DNA from: Chryseobacterium potabilaquae
GTDB lineage: Bacteria > Bacteroidota > Bacteroidia > Flavobacteriales > Weeksellaceae
DNA: 64,000 nucleotides
NCBI RefSeq assembly: GCF_902728265.1
Contig: NZ_CACVBR010000007.1
Span: 78,094 to 142,093 of the forward strand
Direction: 5' to 3'
How positions within the stretch are numbered: position 1 is the first letter of the stretch; every line of letters begins with the position of its first letter. A program made the position numbers and the translations under genes. The notes below the pieces were generated by a model. It made no database searches and had not been told where the DNA came from. It saw nothing but the letters and a program-made list of their open reading frames with translations. This document shows, piece after piece, positions 24,272-33,163 of this stretch.

Positions 24272-26173
24272 ATGATTTCCCAGCAAGATTATCAAAAACT
24301 AAAATATGAAACCCTAAAGTATTTTTGGGGCTATAACCAATTCAGAGACTCGCAAGAAGAAATAATAGACTCTATTCTTAATGAAAATGATACTTTGGTT
24401 TTATTACCTACCGGAGCAGGAAAATCACTTTGCTATCAACTTCCTTCGCTTCTTAAAGAAGGTACGTGTCTCGTTATATCACCTCTATTGGCTCTCATGA
24501 AAGACCAAGTCAGTCAATTGAAATACAGAGGAATTGAAGCTGAATATTTATCCTCTGAACTTGACGAGTATGATGCGGAAACCATTTATGGGAGATGTAA
24601 GGAAGGGCTCACCAAATTACTTTATGTCTCGCCTGAAAGATTAACCAATAAACATTTTCTACAAAATATAGAGGAAATTCAACTCTCTTTTATTGCTGTG
24701 GATGAGGCTCATTGTATTTCAGAATGGGGACAGGATTTTAGACCTAGTTATCAAAACATTAAAAATTTTAGAAAAAATAACCCTAAAGTTCCCTGTCTTG
24801 CTTTGACAGCAACTGCTACTCCAAAAGTTTTAGAAGAAATCAAAAATAAGCTAGAGCTCAAAAACCCTACAACATTTCAAAAGAGCTTTAAAAGAGATAA
24901 TATTAGAATCTTCACTGAAGAAGTTTCAGATAAATTTCAGCGTATTTTTGATATTTTAAAATGGGCAAATGAATCGGGAATTGTATATGTAAGAACCAGA
25001 AAAGAAGCTGAATTATTAACCGAATTTTTACACAAAAACCAATTAAAAAATGTTGACTTTTTTCATGCAGGTCTTACCACTAAAGAAAAAAATGCCAAAC
25101 AACATATTTGGAGTCAGAGTAATAGTCACGTTCTCATTTCTACCAATGCATTTGGAATGGGAATCGACAAAGATAATGTGCGCTTTGTCATTCATTATTC
25201 GCCCTCACCTTCTATTGAAAATTATTATCAGGAAATTGGAAGATCTGGAAGAGATGGTCAAAAAAGTTTCGCATTTCTTTTATGGGATAAACAAGAAATG
25301 GCCAACTTTGATCAGATTTTAAAAAATCAAATTCCTAATAAAGCAGAGTTTATAAAAATCATTACCTATCTCTACTCTATTTTTCAAGTTGCTGAATATG
25401 AATTGCCAGAAAAAGTTTTTCAATTCAATATTAACGGAATAAAAAAATTTACAAACCTATCTATCTCTAAAATTCAAAACACATTAAATTTCCTTCACAA
25501 TCAGGAAATTATATATTTAAATAATAACAAAAGTTTATCTTCTTTACAATTACTTATGGAGGCAGAAGATATTCATCAATTGCCTAAAAAAGATGCTTAC
25601 TTTATTGAACTTTTACTCCGTACTTTATCCGGTATCACTACCCATAAAACAATGTTTAGTGAACTTCAGGTAAGTAAGAAAATTGGCGCAAGTCCTCATT
25701 TAATAAAAGAGAGATTAAAAGATTTACAAGAAAAAAATTATATAGAATATATAGATGGAAGTTTATCGAGTGTGAAGTTTTTAAAACCAAGAGATGAAAG
25801 AGCACTTCATGGTTTTTATTGGAAACTTTTTGAACACATTCAAAAAAATAAGATCCAAAAATGGGAAGAAATGAAATTCTATATTGAAAATACTCAATAT
25901 TGTAAAATGAAGCTTATTTTATCATATTTTGGAGAGAAAAAATCCAAAAACTGCGGAAAATGTTCTGTTTGTGAAAAGAGTAAACAATCCATATTTGGTA
26001 AAAATATATCTACACAAATCATTAATTTATTGACTACAAAACCCTCTACAATTGAAGAGCTTTCTATTCAACTCAACTATTATTCCAAAGAAAATATATT
26101 GGAACATCTTATCTTCTTATTAGACTCAGGAAAAATAAAAATGTTAAATTTTAGGACATATGCTCTTGCATAA
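24272..26173 (+). CDS. recQ: RecQ family ATP-dependent DNA helicase
   Basis: 633 residues from the ATG at 24272 (MISQQDYQKLKYETLKYFWGYNQFRDSQ); an upstream in-frame GTG lies within the preceding terminator and is rejected. Walker A is LLPTGAGKSLCYQLP, the DEAH box AVDEAHCISEWGQDFRPSY, and the superfamily 2 motif VI QEIGRSGRDGQ. The zinc-binding cysteines appear in QYCKMKLILSYFGE..NCGKCSVC. The C-terminal part (residues about 480-633) looks like winged-helix material; no classical HRDC domain is evident. It unwinds recombination and repair intermediates. Confidence 0.93.
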   Translation: MISQQDYQKLKYETLKYFWGYNQFRDSQEEIIDSILNENDTLVLLPTGAGKSLCYQLPSLLKEGTCLVISPLLALMKDQVSQLKYRGIEAEYLSSELDEYDAETIYGRCKEGLTKLLYVSPERLTNKHFLQNIEEIQLSFIAVDEAHCISEWGQDFRPSYQNIKNFRKNNPKVPCLALTATATPKVLEEIKNKLELKNPTTFQKSFKRDNIRIFTEEVSDKFQRIFDILKWANESGIVYVRTRKEAELLTEFLHKNQLKNVDFFHAGLTTKEKNAKQHIWSQSNSHVLISTNAFGMGIDKDNVRFVIHYSPSPSIENYYQEIGRSGRDGQKSFAFLLWDKQEMANFDQILKNQIPNKAEFIKIITYLYSIFQVAEYELPEKVFQFNINGIKKFTNLSISKIQNTLNFLHNQEIIYLNNNKSLSSLQLLMEAEDIHQLPKKDAYFIELLLRTLSGITTHKTMFSELQVSKKIGASPHLIKERLKDLQEKNYIEYIDGSLSSVKFLKPRDERALHGFYWKLFEHIQKNKIQKWEEMKFYIENTQYCKMKLILSYFGEKKSKNCGKCSVCEKSKQSIFGKNISTQIINLLTTKPSTIEELSIQLNYYSKENILEHLIFLLDSGKIKMLNFRTYALA

Positions 26174-26253
26174 TTATTGTACGGAGTACCTAAGATGATA
26201 ACAAATACTCATCTTTAATATAATCATCACCAAATTTTTAAATCTACAAAGTT

Positions 26254-26261
26254 TATCTTTG
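26254..26261 (+). promoter_or_regulatory. -7 element of fmt
   Basis: TATCTTTG ends four bases before the fmt ATG at 26266. Transcription must start at or within a few bases of the start codon. Confidence 0.6.
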
Positions 26262-26265
26262 TAAA

Positions 26266-27213
26266 ATGAAATCATTGAAAGTCGTTTTTTTAGGTACTCC
26301 GGAGTTTGCGAAAACTTCTCTAGAGGCAATTCATAATTCAAACCATGAAGTGGTGGCTGTTGTAACTGTTGCGGATAAAGCAAGCGGAAGAGGTCAAAAA
26401 ATCAATCAATCACCAGTAAAAATTTTTGCTGTAGATCATAATATTCCTGTTTTTCAACCTGAGAAACTCAGAAATCCAGAATTTTTAGAAGAATTAAGAA
26501 AACTGAATGCAGATGTATTTGTAGTGGTAGCATTCAGAATGATGCCAAAAATTCTTTTTGAAATACCTTCAAAAGGTACATTTAATCTCCATGCATCTCT
26601 TCTTCCTGATTATAGAGGAGCAGCACCAATTAACTACGCTGTAATTAATGGAGAAGCAAAAACAGGAGCCACGACATTCTTTATTAATGAAAAAATTGAT
26701 GAAGGAAATATTTTATTGCAGGAAGAAATGGATATTTTACCCAACGAAAATGCAGGAAGCCTTCATGATAGATTAATGAATATGGGTGCTAATCTGGTTG
26801 TTAAAACACTTGATGGGCTCTCTGAGAGTTCTATCGAGGAAAAGCCTCAACCCGAAGTTAAACACCCCAAAAATGCCTATAAAATTTTCAAAGAAAATAC
26901 AAAAATCGAGTGGTCCAAAAGTTCAAAAGAAGTTCATCAATTTATTTTGGGAATGTCACCCTATCCCACAGCTTTTACTACCCTAAAAATTGGTAGTGAG
27001 GAAAAAGGATTAAAAATATTTACCGGAAAATTTGAGATTCAGCCTCATGGCAAACCCATTGGAAGTTTAGATATTTCAAAAAATACATTTAAGATCTATA
27101 CAGCGGATGGAATTTATTATCCATTAGAGCTGCAATTAGAAGGAAAAAAAAGAATGGATATCAAAGATTTTTTGAACGGTTTCAGAAATTTTGAAGAAAT
27201 CCAAATGGCTTGA
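26266..27213 (+). CDS. fmt: methionyl-tRNA formyltransferase Fmt
   Basis: 315 residues, normal length. It formylates initiator Met-tRNA using 10-formyl-tetrahydrofolate. FLGTPEFAKTSLEAI begins the formyltransferase domain. The catalytic region is FNLHASLLPDYRGAAPINYAVINGEAKTGATTF, with the conserved Asn, His and later Asp. The C-terminal tRNA-binding OB domain follows. The gene is monocistronic and its promoter leaves almost no 5' leader. Confidence 0.96.
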   Translation: MKSLKVVFLGTPEFAKTSLEAIHNSNHEVVAVVTVADKASGRGQKINQSPVKIFAVDHNIPVFQPEKLRNPEFLEELRKLNADVFVVVAFRMMPKILFEIPSKGTFNLHASLLPDYRGAAPINYAVINGEAKTGATTFFINEKIDEGNILLQEEMDILPNENAGSLHDRLMNMGANLVVKTLDGLSESSIEEKPQPEVKHPKNAYKIFKENTKIEWSKSSKEVHQFILGMSPYPTAFTTLKIGSEEKGLKIFTGKFEIQPHGKPIGSLDISKNTFKIYTADGIYYPLELQLEGKKRMDIKDFLNGFRNFEEIQMA

Positions 27214-27228
27214 GTACTCAAGCCATTT
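27203..27228 (+). terminator. palindrome overlapping the fmt stop codon
   Basis: A perfect 26-bp palindrome (arm AAATGGCTTGAGT) contains the fmt TGA at 27211-27213 and is followed by GTATTTAT. It can form a 13-bp hairpin and may end fmt transcription or protect the mRNA 3' end. Confidence 0.5.
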
Positions 27229-27248
27229 GTATTTATATAAGGTAGATA

Positions 27249-27275
27249 AAAATGATTTACGATAAATCATTTTTT
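27249..27275. terminator. bidirectional terminator fmt / ribBA
   Basis: AAAATGATTTA / TAAATCATTTT with a three-base loop CGA and T-runs on both strands, between convergent genes. Confidence 0.75.
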
Positions 27276-27278
27276 CTT

Positions 27279-28400
27279 TTATAATTGTACCATTTCCGTT
27301 ACTTCCACATCATATCCTCCTACATGAGGTTTGATATTTGGATTCTGTGTAATAACTTTAAATTTATTAATTCCTAAATTTTTTAAGATTTGTGTACCAA
27401 TACCATAATCTCTGTAATTAAAGGCTAAAGTAGGATGTATCTCCTGACCATCTTGATAATTTAAAAATTGTTGTAATTTTCTTAGGGTATTTTCAGAGTT
27501 TGATACATTATTGATGAAAATAATAGCTCCTTTTCCAGCCTCATTAACCATATTTGTCACCCTTTCTAATAATGGCTTTTCCCCATTATTCAATCTAGAT
27601 AATACATCAAAATAAGAATCAGATGACTGAACTCTTACTAAAACAGGTTCATCCACAGTCCAAGTTCCTTTTGTCAATGCAAAATGAATTTGATCGGTTG
27701 ACGTTTCTCTAAAGGCACAAAAATCAAAATCACCATAGGCGGTTTTCACTTTTCTTTCTTCCAGCCTTTCCACAAGATTTCCTTTTTTAAGCTGATAATG
27801 GATCAAATCTTCAATAGAAACAATTTTAATATCGTGTTTCTGGGCAAATTTGTGTAATTCCGGTAGACGAGACATTGTACCATCTTCATTCATGATCTCA
27901 CAAATTACCCCTCCTTCTTTCAATCCGGCCAAATGAGTTAAATCAATAGCTGCTTCCGTGTGCCCTGCTCTTTTTAAAACACCTCCTTTTTTGGCGCGAA
28001 GTGGGAAAATATGTCCCGGTCTCATAAAATCTGTAGGCTTAGAGGTTTCAGCCATTAAAGCCAAAATAGTTTTTGCTCTGTCTCCAGCAGAAATTCCAGT
28101 AGAAGTGCCATTTCCAAGAAGATCAACAGATACGGTAAATGCTGTTTCTTTTGGATCACTACTACGACTTACCATGATATCTAGACCCAATTCATCACAT
28201 CTTTTTTCAGGGAGAGGAACACAAATAAGTCCTCTTCCGTGAACAGCCATAAAATTAATCATTTCAGGTGTTGTAAGCTCAGCTGCACAAAGAAAATCTC
28301 CTTCATTTTCTCTATCTTCATCATCTACCACTATGATTATTTTACCATTTTTAAGGTCTTCAATAGCCTCAGGAATAGTATTTAATTTAATCTCAGACAT
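27279..28400 (-). CDS. ribBA: RibBA-like: DHBP synthase with a degenerate GTP cyclohydrolase II half
   Basis: 373 residues from the ATG at 28400; the in-frame TTG at 28421 is part of the promoter. The N-terminal half (to about 205) is an intact 3,4-dihydroxy-2-butanone-4-phosphate synthase: VDDEDRENEGD, DFMRPGHIFPL, AGHTEAAIDL, ICEIMNEDGTM. The C-terminal half aligns with GTP cyclohydrolase II (YGDFDFCAFRE, DYGIGTQILKNLG), but the block that should read HSEC..GD..RCDCG here reads QSSDSYFDVLSRLNNGE, and RQEGRGIGL is NNVSNSENTL. All three zinc cysteines are missing, so that half is probably catalytically dead. Riboflavin synthesis would then need another RibA. Confidence 0.9.
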   Translation of the reverse strand: MSEIKLNTIPEAIEDLKNGKIIIVVDDEDRENEGDFLCAAELTTPEMINFMAVHGRGLICVPLPEKRCDELGLDIMVSRSSDPKETAFTVSVDLLGNGTSTGISAGDRAKTILALMAETSKPTDFMRPGHIFPLRAKKGGVLKRAGHTEAAIDLTHLAGLKEGGVICEIMNEDGTMSRLPELHKFAQKHDIKIVSIEDLIHYQLKKGNLVERLEERKVKTAYGDFDFCAFRETSTDQIHFALTKGTWTVDEPVLVRVQSSDSYFDVLSRLNNGEKPLLERVTNMVNEAGKGAIIFINNVSNSENTLRKLQQFLNYQDGQEIHPTLAFNYRDYGIGTQILKNLGINKFKVITQNPNIKPHVGGYDVEVTEMVQL

Positions 28401-28418
28401 TTTTACTTTAAATTTGCG

Positions 28419-28426
28419 CAAAGATA
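28419..28426 (-). promoter_or_regulatory. -7 element of ribBA
   Basis: Minus strand TATCTTTG followed by CGC, an exact TAnnTTTG match, 18 bases before the ATG. The short leader leaves no room for an FMN riboswitch. Confidence 0.55.
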
Positions 28427-28473
28427 CTCATAAAAAAATGCATCTTCCAATTAATGTATAGAGTTTGTTAATC

Positions 28474-29472
28474 TTAGGATATACAGTCTTTTGCTTTTCT
28501 GAAAATTTCATAAGACTCTAATCTTTTCTGATGATCGTAAATATGAGAATTAATCATTAGTTCATCCACATCAAATTTTTCTTGAAAATTTTTTAATTGA
28601 TCTTCAATTTCGGTTTGATTTCCTATAAAAGTATATCTCAATTTTTGCAAAACCATTGACTTTTCCATGGGAGACCAAATCTCATCCATATCATCAACAG
28701 GAGGAGCAAAGGGCTTTCTATCATTCCTGATAATATTGATAAATGCCTGAAATAAAGTAGTCGCCATTTTTTGAGCTTCCTCACTAGTTTGGGCTGCTAC
28801 CCCATTTACACAGGCTATAATATAAGGATTCTCCAATTGCTCAGAAGGTTTAAAATGTTCGCGATAAATGTTGAAAGCCATTTCCATTTGTTCAGGAGCG
28901 AAATGTCCGGCAAAAGCATACGGAAGTCCTAATTCTGAAGCCAAAAATGCACTATCCGTACTAGAACCTAAAATATATAAAGGAATGTCCAACCCTTCAC
29001 CAGGAATAGCACGAACTAAAGCCTTCGCATTTTCTTGGGAAAAATATTTTTGTAATTCACTTATCTGTCGGGGAAATTGTTCATTAATGGTCGCAGGATT
29101 TCTTCCTAACGCTTGAGCTGTTAAGCCGTCCGTTCCCGGAGCTCTTCCCAAACCAAGATCAATTCTTCCAGGAAAAAGGGATTCTAATGTTCCAAATTGT
29201 TCTGCAATGACTAATGAGCTATGATTGGGTAACATAATACCGCCCGATCCTACTCTGATTTTTTTTGTTCCATGGGCAATAAAACCAATAAGAACTGAAG
29301 TTGCAGAGCTAGCAATGCTTTCCATATTATGATGTTCTGCAAGCCAAAATCTTTTATAATCCAAATTTTCTACATGATTGGCCAAAGATAAACTATCCTG
29401 AAAGGTATTATGAATACTTTTCCCATGCTTAACAGGAGCAAGATCAAGAACCGATATTTCAAAGTTTTTCAT
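28474..29472 (-). CDS. LLM class flavin-dependent oxidoreductase (luciferase-like)
   Basis: 332 residues from the Met at 29472 (MKNFEISVLDLAPVKHG), the usual family start; the frame is open 27 codons further upstream without homology. RFWLAEHHNMESIASSATSVLIG, RVGSGGIMLPNHSSLVIAEQFGTLESLFPGRIDLGLGRAPGTD and LPYAFAGHFAPE are hallmarks of the bacterial luciferase-like monooxygenase family (YhbW-type). It should bind reduced flavin; the substrate is unknown. No partner flavin reductase is adjacent. Confidence 0.92.
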   Translation of the reverse strand: MKNFEISVLDLAPVKHGKSIHNTFQDSLSLANHVENLDYKRFWLAEHHNMESIASSATSVLIGFIAHGTKKIRVGSGGIMLPNHSSLVIAEQFGTLESLFPGRIDLGLGRAPGTDGLTAQALGRNPATINEQFPRQISELQKYFSQENAKALVRAIPGEGLDIPLYILGSSTDSAFLASELGLPYAFAGHFAPEQMEMAFNIYREHFKPSEQLENPYIIACVNGVAAQTSEEAQKMATTLFQAFINIIRNDRKPFAPPVDDMDEIWSPMEKSMVLQKLRYTFIGNQTEIEDQLKNFQEKFDVDELMINSHIYDHQKRLESYEIFRKAKDCIS

Positions 29473-29755
29473 ATCGTAGTATTTATTTAAAGGTGATATA
29501 GAACCTTTTTTTGATTTTATGATTTTATATAGTAAGACTGAAAAATCAAACAAATGTAAAACATATAAATTGCATTAGTTACTTTTGGTAATTGATAAGG
29601 CTGATTGATGTATTGAGAAAAAAACTATTAAAAAATGGCAAATAATATTTATATTTTTTGTAGAAACGTACTATTTGAGCATTTAATACTTCTAAGCCAT
29701 GCTGCTATAACTAATGATGAAAATCAAATAAAAATAAATTCAATAGCAAAAACAA

Positions 29756-31882
29756 TTATTTTTCTTTTTCCTTCTGATAATTATAATGATTCAAGAGTAT
29801 CCTTATTTCGTTAAATTCAAAATTACTTGGTAATGAATTTTTCCATTTCGTTAAAGTTTCATGAACATTTTTATTAAACTCATTTTCAAAAGCCTTAATC
29901 TTATCTGAAGTAATCACTCTTGAAATATCCAATAAACCTTGTTCAGCAAATTTTGCCAAATGACCAATCACCGTTTCCTTTACCAATCCCCTTTCCAATG
30001 CTATTTCGGCAATAGTTTTTCCTTGCTCAAATAATTGAAAAGTGAGAACTTGAGACGGAACTTTTGCCACCTTCATGCTAATTTCCTTATTATTTTTCTC
30101 TTCCAAAAGTTTCGTTTCCAACAAATGGATTTCTTTTAAACTATTCAAATACTCTTCAATATCTTCTAGCCAAATTCGAAATTCCTCGTTATATTGTTTT
30201 AGTCCCTTTGCCCCTTTAACTTCAGCATACAACTCTTTTAAGGGATTGAAAACTTTATCTTTAATTTCAGTAAAAAAGAAATTAACAGCTCCTTTTACCT
30301 TGCTCTCAATTTCTGACCATTCTTCCTTATTATCTATAAAATTATTTACCTTTTGAGAAATTACTCTTTCTAATTTTTCGAAAATTTTACCTAAATTAAT
30401 GATATCATGTTTCAATTGAAGGTATAGCTGATTAGTTTTCACATGATCTATACTTTTTGCAGTAAGAGAGAGTTTATTCCAATCTTCTAATTCCTTTAAA
30501 AACCATAGACAATCAACGGTACGAAGAACTTTTCTGATACTATAATCATATTTTTCTTGACTCAAAATGGACTCCACATGATCATTGGCAACGGTATCTG
30601 TATGAAAATTTAAAATTCTATTATCTTTAAAAATAACTTCAGGAGTAATTTTAGATTTTAAAACAATTCCTTCCAATGTTCTGCAACGTGATAATGCTAC
30701 ATATACTTGTCCCGCAGTAAAACTTTTTCCTGCATCAATGATTACTTTATCAAATGTTAATCCCTGACTTTTATGGATAGTAACCGCCCAAGCTAGTTTG
30801 ATAGGAAACTGTTCAAAGCTTCCCAAAACTTCCTCTTTAATATTTTTATCATGATCTAAAAAATATTTTTTCTGTTCCCAAACTTCACGTTTTACTGTAA
30901 TTTCTCTTTCACCACCCTCTAAAATAACTTTAATTTCGTTTTCCTCTAAACCTGAAATTTCTCCCAATTTTCCATTGAAATATTTCTTTTCACCGGAAAT
31001 ATCATTTCGAATAAACATGATTTGCGCTCCAATCTTTAATTCTAAAAATTGTTCATTGGGAAACTGATTTTCTTTAAATTCTCCAAAAAGTTTGGCTTCA
31101 TATATTGTAGGATCAACTTTTATTTCAGTCAATTCTTTTTGATTGATTTCATCCGCCATTTTGTTATGGGAACATAAATATACATAAGACTCCTTCCCCA
31201 TTTCAAAATTCGGATCATATCTTTCATTAAGATAATCAAAATCAATGTTAGCAATATCGCCATCCCGAATCGCATTTAAAATATCTAAAAACTCCTCATC
31301 AGATTGTCGATACACTTTTGTTAACTCAATGGTAATCAAAGGAATTTCTTTAATAGCAAGACTATCAAAAAAGAAAGGTGAAGGATAGAACATTTTTAAG
31401 ATATGTTCATCTCTTACCACAGGAGGAAGCTGGTATAAATCTCCGATAAACAACATCTGAACCCCTCCAAAACGTTGAGCATTTCTCCTGATAAACCTCA
31501 AAGAAAAATCCATCATATCCAATACATCTGCCCTCAACATCGAAACCTCATCAATGATAATAATCTCAACCTCTCGTAAGAGTTTAAGTTTATCTTTTCG
31601 ATACTTAAAATGAGGCATTAAATCTGCAATATTATTGGCTAAAGTGGTATCAATTCTTTCTGTTGTAGGCAAAAACGTTCTTAAGGGCAATCCAAACATG
31701 GAGTGAATGGTAACACCACCGGCATTCATTGCAGCAATTCCAGTAGGAGCTACTACAATATGTTTTTTTCTTGTTCGTTTTACAAAATCATTTAGAAAAG
31801 TAGTTTTTCCTGTTCCTGCTTTTCCTGTAAGAAAAACACTTCTGTTAGTATGCTCTATTAAATCAAAAAAATGGTTGTTCAT
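29756..31882 (-). CDS. PIF1-like helicase with C-terminal helix-turn-helix domain
   Basis: 708 residues from the ATG at 31882; an in-frame TTG at 31891 overlaps the promoter. The SF1B helicase core has Walker A FLTGKAGTGKTTFL, VVAPTGIAAMNAGGVTIHSMFGLP, Walker B IIIDEVSMLRADVLDMMDF, FIGDLYQLPPV, and the RecD/PIF1-type WAVTIHKSQGLTFDKVIID and YVALSRCRTLEG. A helical linker (about 440-620) follows. The C-terminal domain (FQLFEQGKTIAEIALERGLVKETVIGHLAKFAEQGLLD) resembles the HTH_40 domain often found at the end of RecQ. It probably handles structured DNA or stalled forks. It is a single gene. Confidence 0.88.
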   Translation of the reverse strand: MNNHFFDLIEHTNRSVFLTGKAGTGKTTFLNDFVKRTRKKHIVVAPTGIAAMNAGGVTIHSMFGLPLRTFLPTTERIDTTLANNIADLMPHFKYRKDKLKLLREVEIIIIDEVSMLRADVLDMMDFSLRFIRRNAQRFGGVQMLFIGDLYQLPPVVRDEHILKMFYPSPFFFDSLAIKEIPLITIELTKVYRQSDEEFLDILNAIRDGDIANIDFDYLNERYDPNFEMGKESYVYLCSHNKMADEINQKELTEIKVDPTIYEAKLFGEFKENQFPNEQFLELKIGAQIMFIRNDISGEKKYFNGKLGEISGLEENEIKVILEGGEREITVKREVWEQKKYFLDHDKNIKEEVLGSFEQFPIKLAWAVTIHKSQGLTFDKVIIDAGKSFTAGQVYVALSRCRTLEGIVLKSKITPEVIFKDNRILNFHTDTVANDHVESILSQEKYDYSIRKVLRTVDCLWFLKELEDWNKLSLTAKSIDHVKTNQLYLQLKHDIINLGKIFEKLERVISQKVNNFIDNKEEWSEIESKVKGAVNFFFTEIKDKVFNPLKELYAEVKGAKGLKQYNEEFRIWLEDIEEYLNSLKEIHLLETKLLEEKNNKEISMKVAKVPSQVLTFQLFEQGKTIAEIALERGLVKETVIGHLAKFAEQGLLDISRVITSDKIKAFENEFNKNVHETLTKWKNSLPSNFEFNEIRILLNHYNYQKEKEK

Positions 31883-31888
31883 CGTCGT

Positions 31889-31896
31889 CAAAATTA
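31889..31896 (-). promoter_or_regulatory. -7 element of the PIF1-like gene
   Basis: Minus strand TAATTTTG (TAnnTTTG), six bases before the ATG at 31882. Near-leaderless arrangement. Confidence 0.5.
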
Positions 31897-31965
31897 CGGA
31901 AATGAATTTGTTTTTTTTATCTTAGCATCAGTTTAAAAAAATTATTGATCAGAAATAGAATATCT

Positions 31966-32406
31966 ATGAAAAGTTCATTAAAACATATTGCAATTTTAAC
32001 ATTCTCCTTAATTTCTTTCTCTTCATGTAACACACAAAAAATAGCCAATACGAATCTTCCACAAGATATTTCAGAAAGACCCATTGATGAGAGCAGTAAA
32101 AAATACGATGAAGCTCAACTAGATAAACTTAAAGCATCCATTGAAGGAGAAATTTCAAAAGAAAAATGTACTAATGCTACTCAATGGACATTTGCCCCCA
32201 TGGGAGCAAAATCCTGTGGTGGCCCTCAATTATATATAGCATATCCAAAAGATAAGGAAGCTACTATCTTACCTAAAATTAATGATTATACAGAAAAAAT
32301 AAAAACGTTTAATGACAAATATGATATTGTATCTGATTGTATAATGGTAATGCCTCCCACCTCAATTAAATGCAAAAATGGTAAAGCAGAACTTATTACT
32401 TCATAA
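31966..32406 (+). CDS. hypothetical lipoprotein
   Basis: 146 residues from the ATG at 31966 (MKSSLKHIAILTFSLISFSSCNTQ); a start at 31945 would put seven polar residues before the signal. The lipobox is FSSC. The mature part includes KLKASIEGEISKEKCTNATQWTFAPMGAKSCGGPQLYIAYP and a C-terminal CIMVMPPTSIKCKNGKAEL; the four Cys could form disulfides. Similar small lipoproteins are common in Flavobacteriia but I cannot assign a function. It is divergent from the PIF1-like gene and ends at a bidirectional terminator. Confidence 0.75.
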   Translation: MKSSLKHIAILTFSLISFSSCNTQKIANTNLPQDISERPIDESSKKYDEAQLDKLKASIEGEISKEKCTNATQWTFAPMGAKSCGGPQLYIAYPKDKEATILPKINDYTEKIKTFNDKYDIVSDCIMVMPPTSIKCKNGKAELITS

Positions 32407-32409
32407 ATC

Positions 32410-32441
32410 AAAAAGCTCTATTGTAAAAAATAGAGCTTTTT
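32410..32441. terminator. bidirectional terminator
   Basis: AAAAAGCTCTA / TAGAGCTTTTT with a ten-base loop, between the convergent lipoprotein and carbonic anhydrase genes. Confidence 0.85.
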
Positions 32442-32480
32442 CAATGAGCTTACAAGCCCATTTATAGATATATTACATGA

Positions 32481-33017
32481 TTACCCTTCCACCTCTTTCA
32501 CATTCTCTTTATACCAAGAAGAATATTTCACATAATTATTGGCAATCCTGTTGACTTCTCCTTCCAGTAATTGAGCAGAAATATCTTTAATTTTTCTTGC
32601 AGGAACTCCCCCCCATACTTCTCCGGATTTTATATGGGTCCCTTGAGTAACTACAGAACCTGCCCCTACAATAGAGTTTTCTTCTACAAGACAATCATCC
32701 ATCACAATAGCACCCATCCCAATCAAAACATTGTCTTGAATAGTACATCCGTGAACAATTGCATTATGACCAATAGAAACATTATTCCCAATATTTAAGG
32801 GGTGTTTCTGATAAGTACAGTGTAACATGGCGTTATCCTGAACATTTACTTTATCTCCCATTTTAATGTAATGAACATCTCCTCTAATCACCGCATTATA
32901 CCACACACTGCATTCTTTGCCCATAGTCACATCTCCAATAATTGTCGCTGTTTCAGCTAAAAAGGTACTTTCACCAATTTGGGGTACCTTACCTAAAAGT
33001 TCTTTTATAAGTGCCAT
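32481..33017 (-). CDS. gamma-carbonic anhydrase family protein
   Basis: 178 residues made of left-handed beta-helix hexapeptide repeats (GDVTMGKECSVWYNAVIRGDVHYIKMGDKVNVQDNAMLHC and so on). The metal-ligand histidines of the gamma class fit MLHCTYQKHPLNIG and VSIGHNAIVHGCTI. Such proteins (YrdA/PaaY-like) are often annotated as carbonic anhydrases, although activity varies and some are thioesterases. It is cytoplasmic and stands as a single gene. Confidence 0.9.
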   Translation of the reverse strand: MALIKELLGKVPQIGESTFLAETATIIGDVTMGKECSVWYNAVIRGDVHYIKMGDKVNVQDNAMLHCTYQKHPLNIGNNVSIGHNAIVHGCTIQDNVLIGMGAIVMDDCLVEENSIVGAGSVVTQGTHIKSGEVWGGVPARKIKDISAQLLEGEVNRIANNYVKYSSWYKENVKEVEG

Positions 33018-33134
33018 ATTTTAATTGTGATAAGTGATATTTTTGAAAAATTAAATTTAAAATATCATAATTTTTTAATTATAATGATAGCAAAAATCTA
33101 ATTTCCACTTTCTAACTACTAACTTCTAATTGCG

Positions 33135-33142
33135 TATTTTTG
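33135..33142 (+). promoter_or_regulatory. -7 element for the NifU-hemH unit
   Basis: TATTTTTG, a TAnnTTTG match, 21 bases before the ATG at 33164. Confidence 0.55.
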
Positions 33143-33163
33143 TAATTCAAATTTAACGAAAAA

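Noticed and set aside
28400..28474. FMN riboswitch before ribBA
   Set aside because: The promoter lies only 18 bases from the start codon, leaving no space for the aptamer.
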